A DNA stretch of 55,317 bases from Microbotryomycetes sp. JL201 (GCA_033819885.1 JAQYUZ010000067.1:1-55317), one strand, 5' to 3'; shown: positions 33,311-45,506, numbered from the stretch's first letter. Numbers and translations are program-made. The notes: a model not told the origin generated them from the sequence alone.

Positions 33311-36300
33311 CTAGAAGTGGGTGCGAACGATGTGCTTGACCGCTCTGCGATTATCTCGAGCGCGGGCGTACAACTCTTGAAAACATTGTTTCGTATGAGT
33401 GAGCGTTTCCAAAGAGACTATGGCGCCGGCCGCAAGATCAGAACTGCAAGCGACTGTCAGCGCGGGTTCTTGTTCGGTGCCATTTCGATCCGAAGCGTAC
33501 GAATGTGCTGTCAATTCGCTTGCTTGCCGGAAGATGACCTTTGTCGCTTTGTGACGACTTTGTTGTGCCCGCTCAGTAAATTCCACACGACGGTTCTGAG
33601 CATTACCAACGATAAGCTATAAAATTCAATACGTCAGAAAGACTCTGAGAAGACTCGATCATACGCACTCACATCAACTGCGTCGTACATGCAGCGCCGC
33701 AAGTCTTCGAGGTGATCGTCTTTCTCCGTCTGCTGAGAGACGGCAGACTTCCATCTGTGCCTTCGTTCCCGCGGCACACGCTTCTCTGTCGTATCTTTGA
33801 ACCGGCCATTCGCGCCGCCTTGGTCCCTTTGACCGAAGCTCGAACGAAGTGGCCGAGCGTGACTGGAAGCCTGGCTGCTTTGCTTCTCTTCACGATGCAG
33901 AGGTTGTTGCGGTCGCAGATAGTTTATACGGAGAGGTGATACGTCGAGTTGGCGAGCCACCCGTTCTGGCCTGTAGAGAACTACCTCTGATGAAGATTGC
34001 GATCGTTGCGGCGTTTCTAGAGCGTGGGGCGGTCAGCAACGCGAGGACACGCCGACTGGTACGAGGGACGTACCACGATCTTCGATGCCCGGCGATTTAC
34101 ACATGGACCTGTCCGTTGACGCAGCGAAGTAGCCAGAATCTTCAATCTCGCGATGCTCGCCAGTCTGGGATCGCGCCTCATTTGTGCCCAGGGCTCCCGG
34201 TGAGCCCCTCGCCGACCAAGCTGGCTCGCTTGAAAGACTTGAAAAGGCTTGCGGTACAGTGTGTTCTACCTGCATTTGTATTTTTCCCTTTTGCGTGTCT
34301 GTAGCAGCGAGCGATCCTGACATGGGGGCTTTTGTGCGCAACTGCCGAGTCTTCAAAACGTCTGCCGTTTCTCCGTACTTTTCGTCTTTCTGAATTGTCT
34401 CCGGAGGACCATCGTCTAGCTGAATGGACGCGTCCACTTGCGCGGGGGAAGCACTCGTCTCTTCATGGGGTGTACTCTCGCTTTCGAGCGTGGTCACAGC
34501 TGAATGAGCTAGAGGAGCAGTATTGGCCGCAAGTGGTGTTTTGATGGCATGTCCCAGTCTATCCGTCGCGGCATTCAGCGCCGTGTGATTCGCCCCAACT
34601 TGATAAAAACTCACTCTTTTCTCCTAGCTTCGTTCGCCTCCTCGGCGTCCTCCGTCGCTTGAACTTCCGCGGCTGCAGCCACTCTCAAGTTGTCGCATTT
34701 CTTTTTCCTTGATAGTTGCTGCATGACAGCGCGACGAGATCTCGGTCTGCCGTATGTTTTGCGCTGTGGAGTCGTGGCTTTGGACATTGTCGTGAGAGTC
34801 ATCGTCCGACCTGGTGGCTCTACAGCACTGCTTTGCGTGCTCGACTCTTGAGTTCCCACGGACGGCTTAGACCCGCCGATAGGGATGAGCTTGGGTCGTT
34901 TTAGGTCACGTTTCGGTAGAGACGGGACTCTGATCGGCATTTCCCTCGCCACTCGAACAGACGCCTTAGCCTCTCTTACGTCATTATACGAGCAGATTGA
35001 TCCGGTATCATCGGATCGCTTGCGCTTTCTTGTCTTGGATTTCACGCCCACTGATGAAGCCGGGTCAGTTTTGGATGAAGTCTCGCCTTTGTCTGCAGGT
35101 TTTCCTAAGCCGGCGGGCTGCATCCCTGGACGTCGTGCCTTCGTTGCTGGTCGCCTGTCGGCATGAGTTGTAGCGTGTGTCGTCTCGGGTTTCAATTGTA
35201 GATCCGACCTTTTGGCAACGGGACGGAGAGTCGACTTCTCGACCTTGCGATCCGAGGAAGCTACAGGTGTGCTTTCTCGCGATTGTGGAGCTGTCTTGGC
35301 TGCCAGCAATCTTGTAGAACGTCTTCTTTCCTGCAAGTGCGAGGTCGAACCAGCTTCAATATTCTGCATTGACGCGATCGGAGTTTCTAGCTCGTCTTCC
35401 TCTTCGGAAACAGGCAATGAAGAAAGGTCAGACTGGTCGTCCCACTCTTTAAACAAGACGTCAATCGAAGATTGGTCTAGCAGCCGACCCTCCGAGGCTC
35501 GCTGCTTCACTGCTTCGAATTGTCGAGCCACTAGCTGCCTCGTCGTTTCTCGCGCCCGAACTGTAACCGGGGCCCGCGATTGCCCTGCTGAGATCACTTC
35601 CTTCTTTGCGGTTCCACTTGTTTTCGCTTGTGAAATGTCTGCCAGCTTCAACGTTTCCTGCCCGTTCTTTGCCAACACAGATGATTGCGTCCGCTTGCCC
35701 AAACCTCCCGCTTCATTCTCGCTCAAAGACGGCTTCAACAACGGCATCTTTTGGTACGAAACAGTATCGACGTTGTTTGGTGGTCGAGAAGCATTGATTG
35801 GTTGAGATTGAGACGATCTGCGCAGAGTCCGTCCGGCAAAATCCCGGCCGGAGCTTGTAATGGTGCTATCCGGGCGAGAAGCACTCGCAGTCGTGGACTG
35901 AAACAAGTAAGGGAATGTCTATTGCTCGAGTCAGCAAGTGTTACGGCTGAGATGCAACATGCGCCTTACTTTTGATCTATGCTGTATCGTTCTGCGAAGC
36001 TTCTCAAGGGATGTGCTAGAGTTTGTCGTGACGAAATGCAGCACGTGCCCTTGGCTGTCTACTAATGGGTCGTCTAGCTGACTCAGCCCAAAAAACGGAG
36101 GTTCGTTGAGGACAAAGTCCACGACGATATCCCCTGCGTGAAGTAAGCGTTATCAGTACACTTGCAATACGGGCGGACATGACGAACCTTGAGACTGTTC
36201 GGGCGCCTCGAGCAGCACGACGCTCTTGATGGACGCGAGGGGGACGACAAACCTCTCTTCAAACAGCTCTTGGCTCTCCTCTTGAATGGCAGCGGTGAGA

Positions 36301-37715
36301 GTTGCTGACAGACAAATTCCGTTGATCCACAAGAGCGTGTCCTCATCATCTTCGTTCTTGAGCGGGCGTCCATTGTAGGTGAGCTCGATGATTGAGAACC
36401 ATTGCGACCTATAAAAAATCCGTCGTCTCCGTTTATTCCTGAGACGAAGCCGCTGCCTGCTCACTTCATGACGCTTTCCTGCGCTATCAAGAGCAGCAGG
36501 TCCGGCCCTCTCTGTTGCCGAAAGCGTCAGCGCTGACGGCCAGCACGACGTCGGAGAACCGCCTTCGTCTGACCTCGTAGAATGTGTGGCTCTTGAGGCT
36601 GAGGAATATGGTCTGGAACTCGCTCGCACGATCCCCAAACTGTGTCGAGCCAAACATCCTTTTGACGTACAAGTGCTTTGGGTCGCTCCTTGCATCGAGC
36701 TGAGCAGCAGGACATACGCGATATGCCAGCTCCAACAAAGCAGACGAGATGTGGTAGTCGAAAGATTCCCAAAGTACGGCACCAATGACATTCCTGAGCA
36801 GTCAAAACAATTAGTAGGCTCATTGAGCCGAGACTGATAACTTACGCGGGCAAAGCAGCTCTGCTCTGCTGCTTGTTCGGCTGATTATGAGAGATGAGGT
36901 CCCGCACGATGTCCAAGATCTTTCCGGAAGGAACAGTCAGTCAAAGACGTTAACGAATCCCGGGACGCTGCAGCTTGCAATGTGTTGTATCAGTAGGGGA
37001 ACTCTCCGCTCGACTTCTGCATCCTGTAGCTGGCTCGTAAGTGGTGTAGCTGGGACAGCTTTGCGCCTGACAACGAGGGATATAAGCGGACTGATCAGAA
37101 GCGAGCCAACGAGCGTTCGATCTCAGGCGACGAGGATTGTCAGAGCATGCCAAGAATCTTGAAAGATGGTGTCACTCGCTTACAAGGATCATCGTGGGGG
37201 ATCGCGCTCTGAATGCCGCCAGTATCTTCCAAGTGCGACTGTTTGAGTCGATCAGACGGGGCAAGCGCGTACTTGCGAAGTGAGCTGATGCTGCAATACC
37301 CGCGGGCTGACTCTCGGGCTTACTTTCAGTGCGGTCAGTGCCCGAACCAGTTCAGCTCCGGAGTCCTGGCTCGGGGCGGCTGTAGTCACGAGCACGGTGC
37401 GAACGGCGCAAAGACTCGTAGCCACGTGCGCGAAGGTTTCTGAAGCACGATCCATGTGTTTTGGAAGGCTGCTGTCGATGATGTTGTCCGAAGTTGCCAT
37501 GATGAGATGCTTGAGCAAATCGGGGAGCGACAAACCGTCCTGGTACACCCACGTCTGATCAGTCAGCGGCGTATAAAGCTCGGTAAGCATCTCGTGGCAA
37601 ATTTCTGTACCTGTCGCGTGCTTGTGAGCTGCCGCAGGGCCATCCATCTCTGCTGCTCGGCGTCTTCGCCATCGTTTGTCACTGCTATCGGCTCGCTCGT
37701 AGCGTCGGCCGACAT
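33311..37715 (-). CDS. Large protein resembling SYCP2/Red1 meiotic axis proteins
   Basis: About a dozen exons run from MSADATSEP (37715) to a stop at 33311 and give roughly 1,300 residues. The N-terminal ~350 residues are helical and armadillo-like (SLPDLLKHLIMATSDNIIDS; later SALLELAYRVC, then SEFQTIFLSLKSH). They are followed by a beta-rich segment (TLLWINGICLSATL, FVVPLASIKSVVLLE, HVLHFVTTNS-SLEKL). That order, and the hydrophobic pattern of the second part, resemble the ARM-like and Spt16M/PH-like domains of SYCP2 and Red1. A ~700-residue Ser/Lys/Arg-rich disordered region comes next. The C-terminal ~100 residues are helical (IFRQASELTAH, LETLTHTKQCFQEL), where this family has an oligomerising coiled coil. 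The intron 3' of HTFYE (62 bp) was chosen by phase. The family call is inference from layout and pattern, not from a search. Confidence 0.5.
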
Positions 37716-38126
37716 TTCCCCGAGACAATGAGCATCAAACAACTTCGGGGAATGAAATATATTGACGCTCGCTGTGTGCCTTATGACGTCTTGTGGCGCC
37801 GTTGCCAGGCAGATGACGCGTTGCGACGCGACCCGAACAGAAACCACTGATTTCTCGGTAAGGGGTCTCGAAATTAGCTGGGTAGCAGCTCAACATAAGA
37901 ATCGGAGCTTTGAACTCAGTCAACTGCACCTGCATGACCTGGAACTGTCATCAAGCAAGACAGGAGGCGCTTGCCGCCCACCGCGCCCGCCCACGTCATG
38001 GGTCGCCAGACGAGCTGCGTCAGAGGTCCAACGCCAGTCAATCGCGCCCGGCGCAAGCGTGATTCACCACAAACGACCTCGGCGACTGAAAGTGGTCGTC
38101 TTTATCCGCGACGCGCCCGGATAGCG
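37716..38126. promoter_or_regulatory. Divergent promoter, axis-like protein / DCP1
   Basis: About 410 bp between two divergent start codons. Short open frames cross it but have no known motifs. It should carry both promoters. No clear shared operator was recognised. Confidence 0.4.
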
Positions 38127-39964
38127 ATGGCTTTGCAGTCGAAAGCCGACGCTTTGAGGGCCGAACTGAACCTCAAGAACCTCAGAAGACACGATGCGTC
38201 AATCGAGCAGATACTGTCCACGGCGAGCTATGTAACTGTGTACAGGAACCACGGCGAAGGATGGGTCAGTTGGCGGGAGTGGGCGACCAGGCCGACACGA
38301 TGCACCGCAACAGGGCAGCGCGACTGACGATCAACCATCTCGAAACAGGTCAAGACTGGCATTGAAGGCCCAATGTTTTTGTTTGAGAGGTAAATCAAAC
38401 CGGCAATCAGACCTCGGACAAACCCAGGGGCTGACCTCTACGAATAATTGGCAGATCTCAGTTGCCCCGACATGGCTTCTTTGTCTTGAACAGGCAAGGG
38501 CTCGAGTACGTGCAAGAATACCTCACAGCAGACTCGGACGTCAAGATCGAGGGAGAGTTCTTGCTGTACGAGCCAGGCGAACAAGCAGGTAGGAACCCAA
38601 AAAAAATCAAGTGGCGTCGTCCTGTCTTGACTCGTCTGCTATCTGTATAGACCGAGCGACTGGCTTGTGGATTGCAGAAGAAAAGGACCGGACAGAGCTC
38701 TGCAGAAGAATGGTCGAGTAAGGGGCCAAATCGACGCACAAGCTCACAGCGTTGCTGACGCCATCTGCCATGTTCAGTATCTGTAACGATGTCAAGCGCG
38801 CGGCAGTGGTAGCGAAAAGCTCGCAAATGTCAACAGGGCCAAAGCCCACCAGCAAGGCCATCTCGCTGAACGACTTGTTCGGGTCAGCTGCAAATCCCGC
38901 GCGAATGTCACCTACGATCACATCGCCTTCTCAGCCGTCTGCGCTGCCGTCAACAAGAGTGCCGGCTCTAGACATGCTCTTCTCTTCGGCCGCTTCACCG
39001 CCACCCCCCGCCCCGGCTTCTCGACCTCCGCCGCCGACATTGCCGCCGCTGTCGAATGCGCCAAAACCTACGACAGGGACAAGCTTGCTTGATGAGATGT
39101 TCAAGGCAGCGGCGCAACCAAAACTGTCGCCGCAGCCGACATCGCAGCCGACACCGCATTCCCCACCGCCTAAGGATGCTCACGCCCTGCTGGCCATGCT
39201 TGGCCATCCGAGCAGCAACTCACCTATTCCGAACCAACTGACGCCAAAATTGTCTGAGCCTCAAACGCTGAGCCAGGCGCTCTGCGTTGGCAACCCGATG
39301 CCTGCACCTGCTGCAGCAAGCAGAGCCCAAGCAATGCCTCTAGCTACACAAACAGTTTTGCCATCTTCTCAAACAAAGGCTCCACCACCTCAACCTCGAG
39401 CCGTCTCGCCTGCCGCTTCGACAAAGCCTCTGCCGAAATTCGCTCCGCCTCTACTAAGCCACGACGTGTTTGATATGCTGCCACTGCCTGCAGGCGCACG
39501 AACCGGCTCGCCTTCTGCTTCAAGGTCTCCTTTGGCGCAGACGCAACCTCTTCCGCAGCCCGCCATTTCTCAACCTGCCGTCTCTCAGCCGGCTGTTTCG
39601 CAAAGGCCCGGCGCTGAGCCCCGAACGAACGGCGCCTCGACATCTACATCAGCAATCCAAAACGAGGCGTCCAGTAATGGTCAGACTCGAGAACCGAAAG
39701 CGCTCAGCAAGTCCAACTTGTTGGCAGTGCTCGACGAGCTCGTCACGACTGAAAAGCTCGGCATGGACAAGGTTGAGCAGGGTGTGATTGTCGGTCAGAA
39801 AGAGTTCATCAACAAAGTTCAAGAGATGGTCAAGGTACGTGAAATTTAGGTTTGAGGTTGTGAATTGTCAGTGGGAAATTGACAATGTTTCACAGAAACC
39901 TGCGTTTGCGACGGCCTTGTACGCCAGGTACCTGGAGAGATGTGACGATGAGGATGACGATTGA
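38127..39964 (+). CDS. DCP1: mRNA decapping enzyme subunit DCP1
   Basis: The activator partner of the DCP2 decapping enzyme, acting in cytoplasmic mRNA decay. Exons 38127-38264, 38349-38389, 38455-38588, 38651-38717, 38778-39834 and 39896-39964 join to 501 aa. The N-terminal EVH1-type domain has LKNLRRHDASIEQIL, VKTGIEGPMFLFERSQLPRHGFFVLNR and GLWI near its end. After it comes a ~300-residue Pro/Ser-rich linker with repeated short motifs: SLNDLF, ALDMLF, SLLDEMF, DVFDML. These look like helical leucine-rich motifs that bind Edc3/Pat1-type partners. The C-terminus (SNLLAVLDELV, FATALYARYLE) fits the helical trimerisation region known in metazoan DCP1. The acceptor at 38454 was chosen because it restores the RSxxPRHGF segment of the family. 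Confidence 0.87.
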
Positions 39965-40024
39965 GCAGTACAACATATCCGAGTCGCACTGTTCTGAACT
40001 GCCTGCGAGATGTATGTTGCAAGC

Positions 40025-40829
40025 TTAGGAACATGTCGACTTTCGTTTCTCTAGCGCGGCGCGAAGTATTTCTGGCATGTCCATACGCTGACGAGAAGGA
40101 GGATGACTCGATCAGTGTATGAGCTGGTGAGCTACGCAGCAGACTCACCCTGAGCTTTCCGTAGTCATAGCAGACCATGACGGCCTCGCCGGTTGTCACA
40201 ATCTTTTGTTGCTTCAATGACCAGCAAACGCAGTCCAACGTGAACCTGTCTTTCGAAATTGACAAGACCTTGTGGCCAACCAACAGGGTATCCGGGAACG
40301 TGACTGGTCGCTTGTACCTCGCGTGTATGTCGCTTAAAATAACGCCACCGACTTGACCACCTGGTTTACCTTGAACAAGACTTTGCTCGGACCCTTCAGG
40401 CAGGTCTGGCAACAATGATTGAATGAAATTGATTCGACCGGACTCGAAGAATTCAAACGTTCGAACGTTGTTGACGTGTTGAAACGCGTCCGTGTTGCCC
40501 CAACGGATTTCTTGTTCGATCAAGGATGAACGATCATAGTGATGGTCTTGTACCAATGCTTGGATGCCCTGTTGTCGCAGCCGGGTATACTCTTGAGCAG
40601 AGAACGGACTGCCGAGAGGCGCACTGGGTGAGTCTGAAGCTGAAGAGTGTTGCAATGCTGTGCTCGTATGCAAGTCGCGTCCTGTATGTCGAGAGCACGC
40701 TTTCGAGACCGAGTTGCTCGTGATTCTACGTATGTTGCCGCTGCTGCTGGTCGCCTGCAGAGCTGGGCCCCACACTGACACCACGGGCTTGCGAACCGCT
40801 CGTGCGCGGCTTGAACAGCGCGCAAACAT
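40025..40829 (-). CDS. Hot-dog fold thioesterase, mitochondrial-type leader
   Basis: A 4HBT-type acyl-CoA thioesterase-like protein. Two exons, 40829-40149 and 40087-40025, join in phase to 247 aa. The N-terminal ~65 residues are Arg/Ser/Ala-rich with no acidic residues at first (MFARCSSRARAVRKPVV), which suggests mitochondrial import. The hot-dog core begins EIRWGNTDAFQHVNN; in this family the Asp of TDAF-HVNN is the catalytic acid. It then has FFESGRINFI, the segment GGVILSDIHARYKRPV, and a final helix PEILRAALEKRKS. An in-frame ATG 21 bp upstream (40850) is also possible. The divergent SDR gene starts 176 bp away. The acyl substrate is unknown. Confidence 0.82.
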
Positions 40830-41005
40830 TGTCGTCGCCTTTTCCTGCATTTACGCAGCCAGTCTGGCGTATGCTTGTGCAATGAGGTGGATGGCGGGAG
40901 TCGGCAACTCGAAGAAGCCGCCGGCCGCAGCCACCTTGGGATCTCGAGCAGTTTCTTTCTCCCCTTTTGTCTCTATTATCAACTACCTCGGAAAGCACGC
41001 GCACA

Positions 41006-42262
41006 ATGCAAGATTTGTTCTCGGTCAAAGGCAAGCGAGTACTCGTGTCTGGAGGCGGCAGCGGCATCGGTCGCATGGTCAGTCACGCTCACACTCGCCT
41101 CAAGGCTGAACGCTATCGCGAACGGACGCTGAACGTCTACGCAGATCTCGGAAGGCTATGTCAGAGCTGGAGCAAAGGTGTACATCACGTCGCGCGACGC
41201 AAACAAGCTCAAGCAGTGCGCAGACGAGCTCAACAAGATTGGCCCGGGCGAATGCGTCGCTATGCCGGCAAACTTGGCAGACTATGACGCGATTGTCAAC
41301 CTGGTCAAGGAGCTTGAGAAGAGAGAGAAATGTGAGGGGCAGGCGATAGCGCTGCAGGTCCACGTTCGAGTGGCGAGCGCCCGCTGAATTTTGACTCGAA
41401 AATTGCAGGCTTTCACGTGCTTGTCAACAACGCTGGTCAGCTCCACAGCAAGCATTCGCTCCTGCCATTGCTCTGACACCGTTCCTCTCTTCCCAGGCAA
41501 CAACTGGGGTCAAGAATACTCCGAGTTTCCCGACGCCGCTTGGGACAGGGTGCTTGGCTTGAACGTCAAGCGCGTATTCACATTGACGCAAAAAATGACT
41601 CCGCTCTTGCTCGCATCGCTCGGACCGAACGCCAAGGAAGACGGACCTTGGGAAGACCCGGGTAAGTCCACGTTCAACCCTCACGCCACGTTTGAAAAGG
41701 CCTCATTTTCGTCATTCTCAGCCCGCGTCATCATGATTGGCTCAGTCGATGGTATTCGAGTACCGTCACTCGAGACTTACAGCTATTCGGCCAGCAAAGC
41801 CGCTCTCCATCAAATGTCGCGAGTTCTGGCAAAGAAGCTCGGATACCAGGGCATCACGGTTAACACGCTTGCATGCGGTTAGTCTCTGGGCAAACAGCAT
41901 AGCAGAAGCAGTTCTGAGCTGATCTATTTATCGCCACCAGGTCCATTCCAATCCAAGAGCAAGCACAGACGGCTTTGTCACGCTTTGGTTCACATTCTGA
42001 CTGCCAATCTCCTACAGTGATGGCGGCTACGCTTGAAGCTGCAGGCGATGCTATTGTCGCCAATGTGCCTCTCGGGCGCATCGGCTCGCTAGAAGATGTC
42101 GCAGGCGCGTGCATCTTTCTCAGTTCAAAAGCAGGACAATGGGTCAATGGGTGCGCATAACGATACCATCAGGGTGCTCTGACTCTGTAACTGACGAGCC
42201 TTCCATGGCGCAGCACGATCATCCCGCTGGACGGTGGTTCTCTTGTCGGCGGTAAATTGTAG
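41006..42262 (+). CDS. Short-chain dehydrogenase/reductase
   Basis: A classical NAD(P)-dependent SDR. The start MQDLFSVKGKRVLVSG leads into the Rossmann GGGSGIGR motif. VYITSRDANKL marks the second strand, and the Arg there suggests NADP preference. LVNNAG is the structural motif after strand 4. The catalytic Ser lies in IMIGSVDGI, and Tyr-x-x-x-Lys in YSYSASKAA. The C-terminal part has PLGRIGSLEDVAGACIFL and ends TIIPLDGGSLVGGKL. About eight exons are used, with introns near 41076, 41334, 41435, 41661 and 41878, plus two later ones. The pattern resembles the 3-ketoacyl-ACP reductase / RhlG-like SDRs. The substrate cannot be told. The start ATG was chosen because it gives the usual spacing to GxxxGIG. 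Confidence 0.85.
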
Positions 42263-42527
42263 ATTAACAAGACAGCAAAGCGTTTGATGTATTCGAGTGA
42301 GAAGTACATTGTCTGCCAAACCGGACCCTACGCTGTTCAAAGAACAAATTCAGAGGCACTCGTGTTTTTGGCTTGCGTTTCTGCGAGGTGTCGAGTTTCT
42401 GCGGATTCTTGAATACAGCTGCAGAGAAACAGAAGCACATAGGTGTGTAATGAACGATGGGTTTCGACTTGGCGGTTCACCAGCCTTTCCCTCCGGGCCC
42501 CACTTCAACTCTCCCTCTCTCACACAC

Positions 42528-44215
42528 ATGTCGTTCCCGACGAACCAGTTGCCTGCCGAGTTTGAGCAAGAGCATGGATCTGTCGACCTGCTTGGCGAGG
42601 ACACGAAGCCGAATGTTGATGATGACGTTGACGGCGTCGAAGACGAAGACTTGGATGTCTCGAGGGCAACACAGAGCGTGTGGCTGTGCAAGGCGAGTCT
42701 TCGTTCAATGTTGGCAATGTACAGAATGGGCGTCGCTGTTCTCTGTGTCATGATCTACCCTACGTCCGACCGGCAGCGGTTGCTGCTCATGTGAACCATG
42801 CGGGCGACGACGACGGCGATGGACTGCCACGTATTGGCCCAGCTTGTGTCTGCCCACAATGAAAGACGGCGTCATGGAAGATGACGTCCTGCACAACGCG
42901 CCTAAGCCTTGCCCGGCCTCTGCTGCACCACCATCCGCTGCCGTGCAAGGTATTGACAACAACATTTGTACTCTCACAAACAGATACCAAAATTTCTGAT
43001 GGAAAAGTGGTCTAATGTCGAGCAGGAAGGCCGAGTACTCGGGAGAATCCGAGTCTTTGAAGAGTCAGTCGCAAATCGGGCCCCGTTTCTGCAGCCAAGC
43101 ACGAACCTGAGCCTCGATGCGGATCCAGACTTGACTCGGATGGACAAAACAAGGTCGCACTCATCCTTGACAACAATAACGAGCAAGAAGGCGATGAAGT
43201 TGACTCTAAAGCAAGCGTCAAACCAGAGCCGGGATCGTCGTTGTCAACACGAGACATCAAGGGCAAAGCCAAAGCATCACCAGGCAAAATCGGGATGAGA
43301 AGAGGAGTTCCAACAGAATACAAGCTATCAATCCAAAACAGGGCGAGCAAAAACTTGTACGTTTTCGGCGAGAAGGAGGAAGAGGACGAGCTGAGCGGCG
43401 AGGTCGGGTTTCGGCGCAAGCGGAGTGCGTACCTCGAATAGAGCCTCCTTGTACTTTACTGACATGTCAGGGAATTGAAAGGACGAACGGCTCTCGCCGG
43501 CACGGTCCACCACGAGTGCAGCCTCACTCCAGTTCTCGGTGCATCCTACTCAGGCATCATGCGAGAGCGTCTCAGGAAAGCATCCGAGCCTGTGCGCAAA
43601 ATCAAGCCTCTTGACGTTGACCAGGCCACCGCGAACCGGCTCGCGAGTGGCGCAGGCATGCACGGTATCAAAGGCAAAATCACAGCTTCGAGCTTTGTCG
43701 TCAGTTTGGAGCGGATGTTCAAAGTCGTATGATCCGATCTGACGCTCCACGTCGGTGCAGAAAACGAAACAGCAACAAAAGTCGACTCCTTCTGGAGATC
43801 GCATTCAACCTCGAATGCCACGCAACGAGTTGCTCGACCTCTTGTTTACATACTTTGACCAGGCACCGTACTGGCACGTCAAGGCTCTTGCGGAGCACGT
43901 GAAACAGCCTCAAGTGTACTTGAGGGAGGTGTTGACGGACGTTGCCGAGCTGGTGCCGAGAGGTCCATACAACGGCATGTGGAAGCTAAAGCCAGACTAT
44001 GCCGGCAAAGAGAGGAACCTTGGTGAATACTCTTTTCGGCTGCCCGATCTGGGCTCATTGCTGATAGTGATCCGCGGGCAGGCACAGCAGTCAAGCCAGA
44101 GTCGGCCGCAGCGGATGCAGCAGCACCATCGGACGAAAGAGACAAAAAGCCTCAGGTTGATTCTATGGCTGAAGAGGACGAGGATGACGACGAAGAGATG
44201 GTGATTGTCGAATAA
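42528..44215 (+). CDS. Transcription initiation factor TFIIF subunit beta (RAP30/Tfg2)
   Basis: The small subunit of TFIIF, which partners the alpha subunit and recruits RNA polymerase II. Exon 1 carries an acidic N-terminus and ends VWLCK. The next exon starts IPKFLMEKWSNV, the family signature. The dimerisation region continues as VLGRIRV, then KVALILDNN. A Lys/Ser-rich linker follows, then ELKGRTALAGTVHHECSLTP and GIMRERLRKASEP. The C-terminal winged helix has RMPRNELLDLLFTYF, YWHVKALAEHVKQP and GPYNGMWKLKPDY. The tail is strongly acidic and ends EEMVIVE. The first intron is unusual: GC donor (GCGAGT at 42693) and 291 bp long. ATG 42528 was preferred over an in-frame ATG at 42450 because of protein length. 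Confidence 0.88.
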
Positions 44216-44405
44216 CGATGAGCCACGCATCTCCAATTCCGAAAATTTGAAACAAGGAGGTCGTCCATGTTGTATCTATATTTGAAGAGCGCATCACTTT
44301 GTCGTAGCCAGAACGCCTAGTCGCAACGTGCAAGACTTGCTCTCGCCAGCACTGAGCGGGGTTTGACCTCTCCGCGACAACCCAACAAGGTTGCGGCCCG
44401 TCGAT

Positions 44406-45506
44406 ATGTCGACATCCTTGTGGTCGACTTCAGAGCTGTCATATGCTCGTGTGCCTCTGTCGTCTGCTGCAGACCAGTCAAGTTCGTCTGCAAGCTCGGC
44501 GAAGCGAACCGACGGCCGCTCTGCACTATCGTTCCGCGACGTGGCTCTGTCTACATCAACATCAAAAGCACAAGGAGCGATTGCGAGCTCAACTGTGACG
44601 GTCAACGGTAATGCTGTCGACGGCGGCGGACAAACAAAAGTCGAAGCCGGCGTGCGTGCAGAAGTGGACAGCATGCACGGTGACAATGGCGGCAAAATCA
44701 TCGTCAGCATCGAGTGGTAAGCTGAGCTTCGTGTTCTGGTGTAGCTCCAGCTGCACGTTGACGGCTGAAACCTGTTGCTTCTATAGCGCACCGACTGCAC
44801 TAGATTCAATTCAACCAGAAACACTGCAGCACTTGTCGACTCTGTTAACTTCACTGTTTTCAGCTGCGAGCTTGCCACCTACATTTCTCTCGCAACTGGT
44901 CGTCATTCCAAACCACAAAGCTTGGACTTTGTATCTGGACGTCCTGATTGAAAGCTCGCTTGGAGGCAACGTTATCGATACCTGCATCATCGCCGCAAGA
45001 AGCGCGCTAGCAACAGTCAGACTGCCTTTGACGAGACCCGTTGGATTCGAGTCGGACGATGTGACAGGTTCGGCTATGGACCAAGATTCCGGGTTCTCGG
45101 GACTTGTCAAAGGTGGCAAAGCAGGAGCAAAAGCTGTCGATTTCGAATTGGTCGATGCCGGGTTGGTTGTCGGCGGAGGAGGACAGCGCCTGAAGGACTG
45201 GGAAAAGTTGCCGATCGGAGTCACTCTCAGCTTGGTCAATCAGTTACCGTTCTTGGATGCGACGGCACTGGAAGAGAGTGTAGCCAGCTCTCAGATCGTG
45301 TATTGCTTCACGAGTACTGGAGACTTGTGCGGAATGAAGCAATTGGGCGAGGGAGAGATTGAGTTTGCCAGGTTGTCTGGATTGACCAAGGTAAGACCCG
45401 ATTTCCTGCCACCGAGACCGCTTTGCTGATGTCTTGTATGCAGGACGCACAAAGAATAGCAAGCGAGATGCTCGTCGTCTTGAACAAGAAACTGCATGAC
45501 GCATAG
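44406..45506 (+). CDS. RRP42: Exosome ring subunit RRP42 (RNase PH-like)
   Basis: A structural subunit of the RNA exosome ring, an RNase PH-like protein without its own activity, needed for 3' RNA processing and decay in nucleus and cytosol. Near the N-terminus is KRTDGRSALSFRDVALS, the shared RNase PH start. VTVNGNAV and GGKIIVSIE follow. The second exon begins after a short intron (44719-44786) and carries WTLYLDVLIESSLGGNVIDT, ALATVRLPLTRP and VNQLPFLDATALEESV. A last exon encodes DAQRIASEMLVVLNKKLHDA. The catalytic residues of active PH enzymes are not apparent, as expected. It follows TFIIF beta on the same strand with ~190 bp between them. Confidence 0.87.

Noticed and set aside
36540-36605. 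A segment RRRRFSDVVLAVSADAFG that seemed to match SYCP2 closely
   Set aside because: It turned out to be translated intron. The in-frame gene model removes it, so it was not used as evidence for the family.
7169-38461. Widespread single-base sequencing errors breaking SMYD1, phytochrome, the axis-like protein and DCP1
   Set aside because: Choosing other splice sites (GTTGAG at 19694, GCAG at 38454, GTCAGA after HTFYE, alternative donors near 7200) restores every one of these frames. Only SFGH 12321-12441 and SMYD copy 2 near 10270-10300 stay unresolved.
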